The translations under genes were made by a program, and so were the position numbers. The notes below the pieces were generated by a model. It had not been told where the DNA came from. It made no database searches and saw nothing but the letters and a program-made list of their open reading frames with translations. Positions 39,058 through 47,623 of a stretch of DNA of 64,000 nt are shown here, piece after piece; position 1 is the stretch's first letter; each line of letters opens with the position of its first letter. Origin of the DNA: Thiosocius sp963736445. Lineage in GTDB: Bacteria; Pseudomonadota; Gammaproteobacteria; Chromatiales; Chromatiaceae. Location: assembly GCA_963736445.1 (NCBI GenBank), contig CAVTOY010000010.1, positions 62,001-126,000 of the forward strand. The letters run 5' to 3'.

Positions 39058-39402
39058 GCAAGCGAACTGGCCATTGAAGACACCCTAAAACAGCTGCTGG
39101 CCGCAGAGAGCGCCGCCAACAGCCTGGTAGAGAAAGCGCAGACGGAGAGTGAACGCCTGGTGCAGACCACCCTGCATGAGGCCCGTCAGCAGGAAGAGCG
39201 GTTCGCGGCCCGCGTGCCGGAACTGCATTCGGCCTTTCTGGAGAAATCCGATCAGCGCGCTCAGCAAACGGTCGCAGAGATGGAGCGGCGCTTTCAGGAA
39301 CGCCTGACCCAATTGCGAGACGCAGCCGAGACGCATGAAGACGCGGCGCTCGAGGCGGCGTTTAGCGAACTGCTCGGCGGGCGCCCGGCAGACCGACCGT
39401 GA
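39058..39402 (+). CDS. A/V-type ATPase subunit H/G-like stalk protein, start unclear
   Basis: A coiled-coil protein of about 110 residues: LAAESAANSLVEKAQTESER and EKSDQRAQQTVAEMERRFQE. By position and composition it is the peripheral-stalk H/G subunit that pairs with subunit E. The frame has a TGA at 39055 and no ATG, GTG or TTG before GTG 39160, which would delete the first 30 heptad-pattern residues. Either an ATT at 39073 is used or a base is missing near 39060. It overlaps the next gene as GTGA. Function rests mainly on context. Confidence 0.6.
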   Translation, partial: ASELAIEDTLKQLLAAESAANSLVEKAQTESERLVQTTLHEARQQEERFAARVPELHSAFLEKSDQRAQQTVAEMERRFQERLTQLRDAAETHEDAALEAAFSELLGGRPADRP

Positions 39403-40433
39403 ATAAACTCGCCAATCAGGCATATCTACGCACCCGTTTGGCGATTATGCGCGCCAATCTGCTGGGTCGCGACAAGCTCGCCGCCCTGGCACAGATGCCG
39501 CTTGACGAGCTCGCCAAGCACACCAGGTTCGACACCGTCACGGGGGGCAACGACGCCAGCCGGCTGGCGGCATTCGAACGCGCCCTGATGCAGACATGGC
39601 TGGATGAACTCAGCGCGCTGCTGCGGCCACTCGCAGGGCCGGCGCGGCGTCTGTTGACACAGTGGGCCAGCCGCTACGAGCTGTTGAACATCAAGGCCTT
39701 GGTGCGCGGCAAGATCGGCCAGCTGCCCAACGAACAGATCGAACAAAGCCTGTTCGAGTTGCCGGGATTCCTCAGTCTGAATCATGAACAGCTCCTCAAT
39801 ACCGATAGCGTACCGGAGCTGCTGCGCCAACTGCAGAAGACCCGCTATCGGCGGCTCGCAACCCAGGCATTGCGGCAATACGAGGAACGTCCCGATCCGT
39901 TTCTGCTCGACGCGACGCTCGACCAACAGTTCTACAGCGATCTCAGCTATCGCGCCCAACAGCTGGAGGGTGACGACCGCACCGAGACCCTCGATCTGAT
40001 CGGCCGCTTCGTCGACCGCCACAACTTGGTGTGGAGTCTGCGCTATCGATTCAACTACGGCCTGCAGCCCAGTGAGGTGCTGTATCTGGCCATCGACGGC
40101 GGGCGGGTGCTGAATCGATCCCTGCTGCAGCAGATGTTGCAGGCGGAGACGCTGAGCGACGCGCTGCGACAGCTGCCGAAAAATCTGTTGAGCCGTCGTG
40201 AGATGCCCGAACAGATCACTTTGATCGAGGCCGCGATGCGCGACGATCTGTTCAACCATGCGCAGCGCGTGATGCTTCGCAGCCCCTCGACACTGGCCAG
40301 CGTATTGGCCTATCTGGTATTGCGGCACGGCGAGATCATCAAACTGTATTCGATTGTGCATGCCCGTGTACGCGGCCTCGGCGACGACGTGCTCGCACAG
40401 GCGCTGGACCCCCTGCAAGAGGCGGCTGCATGA
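39399..40433 (+). CDS. atpC: A/V-type ATPase subunit C (d-like)
   Basis: A 344-residue, mainly helical protein of the vATP-synt_AC39 type that links the central stalk to the proteolipid ring: LANQAYLRTRLAIMRANLLG, YELLNIKALVRGKIGQLP and LAYLVLRHGEIIKLYSIVHA near the end, each close to the usual repeats of this subunit. Starts with GTG 39399 overlapping the preceding stop (GTGA) and ends overlapping subunit I (ATGA). Naming follows archaeal A-type subunit letters. Confidence 0.85.
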   Translation: MNKLANQAYLRTRLAIMRANLLGRDKLAALAQMPLDELAKHTRFDTVTGGNDASRLAAFERALMQTWLDELSALLRPLAGPARRLLTQWASRYELLNIKALVRGKIGQLPNEQIEQSLFELPGFLSLNHEQLLNTDSVPELLRQLQKTRYRRLATQALRQYEERPDPFLLDATLDQQFYSDLSYRAQQLEGDDRTETLDLIGRFVDRHNLVWSLRYRFNYGLQPSEVLYLAIDGGRVLNRSLLQQMLQAETLSDALRQLPKNLLSRREMPEQITLIEAAMRDDLFNHAQRVMLRSPSTLASVLAYLVLRHGEIIKLYSIVHARVRGLGDDVLAQALDPLQEAAA

Positions 40434-42337
40434 TTCTTGCCGGGCGGGATATGCGGCATATCACGATCAAGCTGATGCGCGAGGATCTGCCACGTGCGAG
40501 CCTCTTACTGGCCGAGCTGGCGGCCTTCGCACCCGATGAGCGTCCTCTGTTGGAGGCCGAGTTGCCCGAGATTCCCGGCACAAGCTTCCGCAGCCGTATC
40601 CGCCGCGCCTGGGGCCATTTCGACCGCCTGGCGGCACTGCTCGGCGAGCTGCCGGCGCAAGACCCCGAGACGCCTTTCCTGGTCCTGCGCCGCGAACAGC
40701 TGATCGAGATCGACCAGTGGCTCGCTGAGGCATGGAAGCAATGCGCACCTTGCGATGAGGCACTGCACCGGATCGAAGAGGAATTCAGCGAACTGCACAA
40801 TCTGGAGCGATCGCTCGAGGACTTCGCCGATCTGGACATCGACCTGAGCCGTCTGCAGGCGCAGCATACACATCTCGACATGCGCATCGGTTCCGTGCCG
40901 TCGGAGAACGAGCCTCGGTTGCGCGACATCCTGGCGATCTCCAACCACCTGATCCTCAACGTCGCCGGCGATGGCGACACCCTGCGCATCCTTATCGCCG
41001 GCCGGCGGGAAGACGCGTCTGCCCTCGACAGCGTGCTGCATGCAGCGGCCTTTCAGCCGCTCAGCATTCCGCAGAGCTTTGATGACAATCCCAGCGCGCT
41101 GCGTACCGAGCTGGCGGCCCGCCGGGAGAAGCTCTCGCAGGAATGCGCGCAGCTGCGCGGCCAGCTCACGAACTGGATGACCACCAACCGACGCCAGATG
41201 CTGCGTGCGCGGCAGATGCTCGAGGCCGCGGAGCCCTATGTCAGCCTGCGTGGTGCAGCGCGATCGCGCGGGCCGCTTGCGGCGCTTCAGGGCTGGGTGC
41301 CGGCCAGCTATCTCGGCCCGATCGAAGCGGGACTCCACGAGAGCCTGAGCCTGCCTTTTCTGCTCGAGACACGGAAACCGCGCAGCGACGAACGCCACCT
41401 GGTCCCGGTACCGGTTCGGCAGAGAGGACTCCTGCGACCCTTTGCGATGCTGGTTCAGCAATACGGCGTGCCCCGCTTTGGCGAGTTCGATCCGACAATC
41501 CTGTTCGCGATCACCTTTGCCGGGATGTTCGGCATGATGTTCGGCGATATCGGCCACGGCTCAGTCATCGTCGTTACCGGCCTGGTGCTGCGCCGCCGCC
41601 TGCGTGCGTTCACCTACCTGTTTGTGCTGGCGGGCGCCTCGGCGATGTTGTTTGGCTGGCTGTACGGCAGCATCTTCGGCGTCGAGCACTGGATAGATCC
41701 ACTGTGGATCGCGCCGATGTCGGATCCGATCTACATGCTCGCGGTGGCACTGGCCTGGGGCGTGGCCTTTCTCACGCTCGGCTCGGCCATCGCGATCACC
41801 AACCGGCTTCAGTCCGGCGACCAGGCCGGCGCGCTGTTCGGCCCAGGTGGCCTGTTCTCGCTGATACTCTATCTGGCGTTGCTGGGCGGCATGGTCAACC
41901 TGGCCCAGGGCGACGGTTTTCCACTGGTCGCCACGGTCCTGCTGCTGGTCACCCTGCTGCTGTTGATCGCCTATCAATGGCGGTCATCGGACGCCCCTTA
42001 TGGCGAACGCATCTTCACCACGCTGATCGAGATCTTCGAGATCGTCAACAACTACATTGCCAGCTCGCTGTCGTTTCTGCGGGTTGCCGCGTTCAGCCTC
42101 AACCACGTCGCGCTGTCGCTCGCGGTGTTCACGCTGGCCAACAGTATGGACACCATCGGCCACTGGATCACGCTCGTGCTCGGCAACCTCTTCGTGATCG
42201 TCCTCGAGGGCATCATCGTGGCCATCCAGACCCTGCGGCTCGAGTACTACGAAGGTTTCTCGCGTTACTTTTACGGCGACGGCACGCCCTTCCGGCCGCT
42301 GCGCGTCGGACGTTCCCAGGCATCGCCTCCCCGTTGA
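40430..42337 (+). CDS. atpI: A/V-type ATPase subunit I (a subunit)
   Basis: A 635-residue two-part subunit forming the ion half-channels. The first 330 residues are cytoplasmic and helical; the rest has about seven membrane segments, beginning at FAITFAGMFGMMFGDIGHGS. The essential channel Arg is in SSLSFLRVAAFSLNHVALSL, the counterpart of the conserved Arg helix of V-ATPase subunit a. The frame overlaps subunit C by ATGA and the proteolipid gene follows after 13 bases. Confidence 0.93.
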   Translation: MILAGRDMRHITIKLMREDLPRASLLLAELAAFAPDERPLLEAELPEIPGTSFRSRIRRAWGHFDRLAALLGELPAQDPETPFLVLRREQLIEIDQWLAEAWKQCAPCDEALHRIEEEFSELHNLERSLEDFADLDIDLSRLQAQHTHLDMRIGSVPSENEPRLRDILAISNHLILNVAGDGDTLRILIAGRREDASALDSVLHAAAFQPLSIPQSFDDNPSALRTELAARREKLSQECAQLRGQLTNWMTTNRRQMLRARQMLEAAEPYVSLRGAARSRGPLAALQGWVPASYLGPIEAGLHESLSLPFLLETRKPRSDERHLVPVPVRQRGLLRPFAMLVQQYGVPRFGEFDPTILFAITFAGMFGMMFGDIGHGSVIVVTGLVLRRRLRAFTYLFVLAGASAMLFGWLYGSIFGVEHWIDPLWIAPMSDPIYMLAVALAWGVAFLTLGSAIAITNRLQSGDQAGALFGPGGLFSLILYLALLGGMVNLAQGDGFPLVATVLLLVTLLLLIAYQWRSSDAPYGERIFTTLIEIFEIVNNYIASSLSFLRVAAFSLNHVALSLAVFTLANSMDTIGHWITLVLGNLFVIVLEGIIVAIQTLRLEYYEGFSRYFYGDGTPFRPLRVGRSQASPPR

Positions 42338-42350
42338 TTCAGGAGTCATC

Positions 42351-42797
42351 ATGACGACCATCATCGCCCTTCTCACCATCGCCCTGATCGGCATGATCGC
42401 GACCGGGGTCTTTTTGCATTACCGGCCGCTCGAATCCGGGCGTGCGCGACGCCTCTTCATGCCAATCCTAGCGATCAACATTTCGGTATTTTTCGGCGCC
42501 CAGCTGGCCGCGGCCTTTCTCGGCGTCAGCGATGCAATGGCCGCAGCCGAAGGGGCGGCGGGCGTGCCCGCCGAGATCACCATCGGCATGGGCCTGGCCT
42601 TCATCGGCATCGCCTTACCGACGGCGTTCAGTACCATCGCTGCGGGCATTGCAGTCGGCCCGATCGGCGCTGCTTCATTGGCCGCGGTATCGGAAAGGCC
42701 AGAGATGTTCGGGCGCACCCTGGTCTATCTGGGGCTGGCGGAGGGTATCGCGATCTATGGTCTGGTGTTGTCGATTCTGATGCTGAACCGGGTCTGA
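42351..42797 (+). CDS. atpK: A/V-type ATPase proteolipid (K/c) subunit
   Basis: A 148-residue membrane protein with an extra N-terminal membrane helix (IIALLTIALIGMIATGVFL), a second helix (ILAINISVFFGAQLAAAFLG) and one c-type hairpin: MGLAFIGIALPTAFSTIAAG and LVYLGLAEGIAIYGLVLSIL. The ion-binding Glu is in GLAEGIAIYG. The Thr-Gln that follows this Glu in some Na+-type rings (ETQ) is Gly-Ile here, which fits proton transport but does not prove it. It is between subunits I and F in the operon. Confidence 0.9.
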   Translation: MTTIIALLTIALIGMIATGVFLHYRPLESGRARRLFMPILAINISVFFGAQLAAAFLGVSDAMAAAEGAAGVPAEITIGMGLAFIGIALPTAFSTIAAGIAVGPIGAASLAAVSERPEMFGRTLVYLGLAEGIAIYGLVLSILMLNRV

Positions 42798-42802
42798 TCC
42801 GC

Positions 42803-43126
42803 ATGGATCAGACGCGCCAACTGTTTCTCGGCGACGCCTCACTGGCGACCGGGTTTCGTCTCGCCGGGTTCGAGGTGTTTCCGGATGCCGATGCGGCGCA
42901 GCTGGATCAGCTGCTCGCAGAGCTGCTCGCGACGCGCACCCCGGCGTTCGTCGTGATCGACCAGGCGCTGGCCACGTCGGAAAGCCGACGACTGGAGGAA
43001 GTGCGGCGCGAGGGCGGACGGATCCTGCTGACCCAGGTGCCGCCGCTTACCCAGCCCGAACAGATGCACAGCGCGATCGACGACCGCATTCAGCAATTAC
43101 TCGGCCTGGACGGAGACAGCCCATGA
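42803..43126 (+). CDS. atpF: A/V-type ATPase subunit F
   Basis: A 107-residue Rossmann-like central-stalk subunit: FLGDASLATGFRLAGFEVFP, PAFVVIDQALATSESRRLEE and RILLTQVPPL. Matches the ATP-synt_F family by pattern and position. Its stop overlaps the subunit E start (ATGA). Confidence 0.85.
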   Translation: MDQTRQLFLGDASLATGFRLAGFEVFPDADAAQLDQLLAELLATRTPAFVVIDQALATSESRRLEEVRREGGRILLTQVPPLTQPEQMHSAIDDRIQQLLGLDGDSP

Positions 43127-43785
43127 GTCAGTCCGGACAGAACCAGCTGGAGGCCCTGGAGCACGCGATTATGGCGCGCGCCGAGGAACTGGCGCAGGGC
43201 TTTCATGACAAGGCCAGTCGGCAGCGCGACACTATCCTGCGCGATACCGCAGAGCGCCTGAAGCTGGCCGAGGAGCGTGAGGTGTTGGTGGCCAAGGCGG
43301 AGGCCGAGCGTCATTTCCGCCGCGTCACCCAGGCCAGCGAGCTCAAGATGCAGGCACGTCTCGATCAACTGCGCTGGGAACTGGTGCAGACTATCGAGGC
43401 CCGCCTTGCGCAGCGCATGCAGGCGCTGCGCGCTGACCGCCCCGCCTACCGTGCCTGGCTGGTGGAGATGATACGTGACGCGGCCAGCGTGCTTCCGGCC
43501 GGCGAACTGACCGCCGAGGTCAACGCCGAGGACCTCAACTGGCTGGCCGCCGAATGGCCGACCCTGGTCACCGAGGCGAGCCCGGACCGCCGCATTGCGC
43601 TGTCCGACAAGCCGACCTGGGGAAGCGGCGGCCTCAAGCTGCGCAGCCTGGACAACCGCGCGCAGGTCGACAATCGCTTCGAGGGCAGACTGGCGCGCCT
43701 CGAGGCCGGCGTGCAGCGTGTGATCCTGCAGCGACTGTTCCCGGCCGATATCCACGCCGGCGCCCGCAACGGAGGCCCGCAATGA
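43123..43785 (+). CDS. atpE: A/V-type ATPase subunit E
   Basis: A 220-residue peripheral-stalk protein. The N-terminal half is a charged helix (LEHAIMARAEELAQGFHDKA, EREVLVAKAEAERHFRRVTQ) and the C-terminal half is globular (LEAGVQRVILQRLF near the end), the layout of subunit E. It pairs with the H/G-like protein that heads the operon. It overlaps subunit F at its start and subunit A at its stop (both ATGA). Confidence 0.85.
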   Translation: MSQSGQNQLEALEHAIMARAEELAQGFHDKASRQRDTILRDTAERLKLAEEREVLVAKAEAERHFRRVTQASELKMQARLDQLRWELVQTIEARLAQRMQALRADRPAYRAWLVEMIRDAASVLPAGELTAEVNAEDLNWLAAEWPTLVTEASPDRRIALSDKPTWGSGGLKLRSLDNRAQVDNRFEGRLARLEAGVQRVILQRLFPADIHAGARNGGPQ

Positions 43786-45578
43786 GCGATGCACGCAGTG
43801 GCCATATCCGCGAGATCAACGGACCCATCCTGCGCATCCATCTGCCGGGCGGACGTAACGGGGAACAGGTGCGTATCGGCGGCCTCGACATCGTCGGCGA
43901 GATCATTGCGCTGGAGGGTGATGACGCCGTCGTGCAGACCTACGAATCGACCGAGGGTCTACGCCCGGGTGAGGCGGTCGAGGGTCTTGGCCATCCACTC
44001 ACCGTGGAGCTCGGCCCCGGCCTGCTGCAGGGCATCTTCGACGGCGTTCAGCGCCCACTCGAGGAAATCGCCAACCAGGCCGGCGACAATATCCCGCGCG
44101 GACTGCGCATCGATTCTCTCGACCGCAGCCGCGAATGGCCATTCGTACCGCGCGACGGGCTCGAGCCGGGCAGCCCGATTGGCCCGGGGGAGCGTCTCGG
44201 TTCGGTGCAGGAGACTGAGACGATCGAGCACCAAATCCTGGTGCCGCCAATCGTGCGCGGCGACCTGATCGATCTCGTCCCGGCCGGCAGGTATCGCCTC
44301 GATAAGACTATCGCCCAGGTGCGTGACGCCAAGGGCGATGTGCACAAGCTGAAACTGTTTCACCGCTGGCCGGTACGCGTGCCCCGTCCGTATGGCCGGC
44401 GTGACCACGGCGTGGAGCCGCTGATTACCGGGCAGCGCATCCTCGACACTTTCTTCCCGCTATTGAAAGGCGGCAAGGGCGCGGTGCCAGGGCCATTTGG
44501 CGCCGGCAAGACGATGGTGCAGCAGCAGGTCGCGCGCTGGTCGAATGCCGACATCGTGATCTACGTCGGCTGCGGCGAGCGCGGCAACGAACTGGTAGAC
44601 GTGCTGGAGAGCTTTCCAAAGCTGCAGGACCCGCATACCGGGCGCGGCATGATGGAGCGCACGCTGCTGGTTGCCAACACCTCGAACATGCCCGTGGTCG
44701 CCCGCGAGGCCTCAATCTACGTCGGTATGACCATGGCGGAGTATTTCCGCGACCAGGGATACGACGTGGTCATGCTCGCCGACTCCACATCTCGCTGGGC
44801 CGAGGCGCTGCGCGAGGTCGCTGGACGACTCGGTCATATGCCGGTCGAAGAGGGTTACCCGGCCTACCTCGGGTCGCGCCTGGCCGCCGTCTACGAGCGT
44901 GCAGGCCGGGTCGAGACGCTCGACGGCGCACGCGGTTCGGTTACCCTGATCGGCGCCGTATCGCCCCCCGGGGGCGACTTCTCGGAACCCGTCACCAGCC
45001 ATACCAAGGAGATCATCGGCACCTTCTGGGCGCTGTCCAAGGAACTGGCCGATGCGCGCCACTACCCCTCGGTCGACTGGGTCGACAGCTTCTCGCAAGA
45101 CGTGCCGGTCGCGGCCGGCTGGTGGGCGCAACAAATCAGCGGTGCCTGGAGTAAGCGCCGCACCGAGGCGCTGTCGCTGTTGGCACGCGACGCTGAACTG
45201 TCGCGCATCGTCAACCTGGTAGGCCCCGAGGCCCTGTCCCCGGCGCAGCGCTGGGAACTCGAGGGCGCCGCATTGATCAAGGAGGCGGTGCTGCAGCAGA
45301 GCGCGCTCGATGATGCAGATAGCTATTGCTCACCAAACAAGCAGTTCGAGCTGCTGGAACTGGTAATGCAGGTGTTCGACCGCGGCAAAGAACTCATAGC
45401 GCTAGGCGCCCCGGTGCAGGAACTCGCCGAGCATCCGGTGCTGGCCCGCATACGCCGCGCCAAGTCCACCTGGCGAAGTGACGAGATCGACCAGCTCGCC
45501 GAATTCGCGGGCGAGGTCTATGAGGCGCTGGCCGGTCTACGAAGCGAGTACGCCTCGAGTCAGGAGACTGCCTCATGA
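43782..45578 (+). CDS. atpA: A/V-type ATPase catalytic subunit A
   Basis: The 598-residue catalytic subunit. Walker A is GPFGAGKT near residue 236, Walker B VVMLADSTSRWAEALREVAG, and the approximately 90-residue insertion typical of A/V-type A subunits lies before the P-loop (EHQILVPPIVRGDLIDLVPA). This distinguishes it from F-type beta. The frame opens far upstream, but ATG 43782 has GGAGG 6 bases before it and overlaps the subunit E stop, so it is the true start. It couples ATP turnover to ion movement; the direction is unknown. Confidence 0.96.
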   Translation: MSDARSGHIREINGPILRIHLPGGRNGEQVRIGGLDIVGEIIALEGDDAVVQTYESTEGLRPGEAVEGLGHPLTVELGPGLLQGIFDGVQRPLEEIANQAGDNIPRGLRIDSLDRSREWPFVPRDGLEPGSPIGPGERLGSVQETETIEHQILVPPIVRGDLIDLVPAGRYRLDKTIAQVRDAKGDVHKLKLFHRWPVRVPRPYGRRDHGVEPLITGQRILDTFFPLLKGGKGAVPGPFGAGKTMVQQQVARWSNADIVIYVGCGERGNELVDVLESFPKLQDPHTGRGMMERTLLVANTSNMPVVAREASIYVGMTMAEYFRDQGYDVVMLADSTSRWAEALREVAGRLGHMPVEEGYPAYLGSRLAAVYERAGRVETLDGARGSVTLIGAVSPPGGDFSEPVTSHTKEIIGTFWALSKELADARHYPSVDWVDSFSQDVPVAAGWWAQQISGAWSKRRTEALSLLARDAELSRIVNLVGPEALSPAQRWELEGAALIKEAVLQQSALDDADSYCSPNKQFELLELVMQVFDRGKELIALGAPVQELAEHPVLARIRRAKSTWRSDEIDQLAEFAGEVYEALAGLRSEYASSQETAS

Positions 45579-46963
45579 GCAATGTCGAATACCGGCGCGC
45601 CTCCGCCGCTCAGGGTGGCCTACTGATCGTCAAGGGGGTGGAGAAGGTTGCTTTCGGTGACCGGGTGCGCATCCGCGACCACCAGGGCCGCATACGCAAC
45701 GGTCAGGCTATCCTCGCCGCAGAACAGGAAGTTCTGATCCAGGTGTTCGAGGGTACCGATGACCTCGACCTCGACAACACCTGGGTGCGTTTCCTCGACC
45801 AGCCGCTCTCGCTGACCGTCAGCCCAGGCCTACTCGGCCGCGTGTTCAATGGCATTGGCGAACCGCGTGATGGTCGTCCACCGATCGTCGACGGCGAGGC
45901 GCGCGGCATCAGCGGCTCGGCGATCAACCCCGCCGCGCGCAACTATCCACGTGAGTTCATCCAGACGGGCATCTCGACCATCGACGGCCTGAACTCATTG
46001 GTGCGCGGTCAGAAGCTGCCCATCTTCTCCGCGTCGGGGCTGCCGCACAATCGGCTGGCCGCACAAATCGTGCGTCAGGCGCGTCTACCGGGCGAGGCCA
46101 GCAACTTCGCGATCGTGTTCGCCGCGATGGGCGTGTCCTACACTGACGCGCGTTTCTTCCGGGAGTCTTTCTCCGACTCGGGAGTACTCGGCAGTGTTGT
46201 GATGTTCATCAATCACGCCGACGACCCGCCCGTTGAGCGCCTCGCCCTGCCGCGCGCCGCGCTTACCGCAGCGGAATATCTGGCTTTCGATCTAGACCGC
46301 CATGTGCTGGTGGTAATGACCGACATGACCCACTATGCCGAGGCGCTGCGCGAAGTCGCGACCGCCAAGGGTGACGTGCCCGCCCGTAAGGGATATCCGG
46401 GTTATCTGTATTCGGACCTCGCGGAGATCTACGAGCGCTCCGGGCGCATCCGCAACCGCCATGGCTCGGTGACCATGGTGCCGGTGGTTTCGATGCCGTC
46501 GGACGACATCACCCACCCGATCCCCGACCTTACCGGCTACATCACTGAAGGCCAGATCGTATTGTCACGCGAGCTCAACAGCCAGGGCGTCTACCCGCCG
46601 GTGGACATCGCCCCATCCTTGTCGCGCCTGATGAAAGACGGCATCGGCAAGGACGATACGCGCGACGATCATCCGCGGGTCGCCAATCAGCTCTACGCGC
46701 TCTATGCGAAGGCCCAGGAGGCACGCAATCTGGCCTCGATTATCGGCGCCGAGGAGCTCTCGGCGCGTGATCAACGCTACCTGGAATTCGCCAAAGACTT
46801 CGATGCGCATTTCGTCGGCCAGGGTGAAGACGAAAACCGCAGCATCATCGAGACTCTGAACCTGGCCTGGCAGTTGCTGTCGCGCTTCCCGCGCGAGGCA
46901 CTGACACGCGTCAGCGAGATCGACCTGGCGCATTATCACCGCAGCGGAGACAAGGCAGCGTGA
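45575..46963 (+). CDS. atpB: A/V-type ATPase regulatory subunit B
   Basis: A 462-residue non-catalytic partner of subunit A. The P-loop position is degenerate (FSASGLPHNRLAAQI), as expected, and FAAMGVSYTDARFFRESF, DMTHYAEALREVATAKGDVP and GSVTMVPVVSMPSDDITHP are diagnostic. It overlaps subunit A (ATGA) and subunit D (GTGA). Confidence 0.96.
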   Translation: MSNVEYRRASAAQGGLLIVKGVEKVAFGDRVRIRDHQGRIRNGQAILAAEQEVLIQVFEGTDDLDLDNTWVRFLDQPLSLTVSPGLLGRVFNGIGEPRDGRPPIVDGEARGISGSAINPAARNYPREFIQTGISTIDGLNSLVRGQKLPIFSASGLPHNRLAAQIVRQARLPGEASNFAIVFAAMGVSYTDARFFRESFSDSGVLGSVVMFINHADDPPVERLALPRAALTAAEYLAFDLDRHVLVVMTDMTHYAEALREVATAKGDVPARKGYPGYLYSDLAEIYERSGRIRNRHGSVTMVPVVSMPSDDITHPIPDLTGYITEGQIVLSRELNSQGVYPPVDIAPSLSRLMKDGIGKDDTRDDHPRVANQLYALYAKAQEARNLASIIGAEELSARDQRYLEFAKDFDAHFVGQGEDENRSIIETLNLAWQLLSRFPREALTRVSEIDLAHYHRSGDKAA

Positions 46964-47589
46964 GTGCTCGCCTGCGAACTGCCCCTACGAAGAGCGCACT
47001 GCTCGACCTGCGCAAACAGGTGCGTTTCCTCGAAGACGGGCACGCGCTGCTTGAGCGCAAGCGCGAACTGCTGACTCGCCTTGTCTACCGGCACATCAAC
47101 GAATACCAGGGGAAGAAAAGCACGGCACAGGCCGCGCTGCGTAAGGCCTATCGCTGGCTCGCGATCGCGCAGCTGCGTATGGGTGACCGCAGCATCGCTC
47201 AGGCGACGCTCGGGGCTGCGCCGTCGACCAGCATGAAGGTCCTGCCGCGGCGCGCATTGGGCGTGCAGTACCCCTCAGTCGAAGCCGCGGTAATCGCACC
47301 GCAGCCGGTCGGCTTGCTCGGCACCGACCCCAGCTTCGATGAGGCGCGACAGTCGTTCGCTCAGGCGGCGGTACACCTCGCTGAGCTCGCCGCGGTGGAG
47401 ATGGCGCTGCAGCGCCTGATCAGCGAACAGCGCAAGGCACAAAAGCGCGTCAATGCACTCAAGTACAACATCATTCCCTCCTACCGGAAGGTGATCAAAC
47501 AGATCGCCGAGTCGCTCGAAGAAGAAGAGCGCGGCACACTATTCCAGATCAAGCGCTTGCGCGATGCCAGCGCCAAACGGCGCGCATGA
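46960..47589 (+). CDS. atpD: A/V-type ATPase subunit D
   Basis: A 209-residue central-stalk coiled-coil: APTKSALLDLRKQVRFLEDG, then HALLERKRELLTRLV at the N-terminus and the C-terminal RVNALKYNIIPSYRKVIKQI, ending in a charged helix (EEEERGTLFQIKRLRD). This is the ATP-synt_D family. It starts with GTG inside the subunit B stop and closes the nine-gene operon. Confidence 0.93.
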   Translation: MSARLRTAPTKSALLDLRKQVRFLEDGHALLERKRELLTRLVYRHINEYQGKKSTAQAALRKAYRWLAIAQLRMGDRSIAQATLGAAPSTSMKVLPRRALGVQYPSVEAAVIAPQPVGLLGTDPSFDEARQSFAQAAVHLAELAAVEMALQRLISEQRKAQKRVNALKYNIIPSYRKVIKQIAESLEEEERGTLFQIKRLRDASAKRRA

Positions 47590-47623
47590 GCCGCCATCTA
47601 CAGGTCGGCCCCTGGCTCGCGAG

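Noticed and set aside
43554..43781. N-terminal extension of ATPase subunit A
   Set aside because: The frame is open by chance across subunit E; ATG 43782 has GGAGG and the usual overlap.
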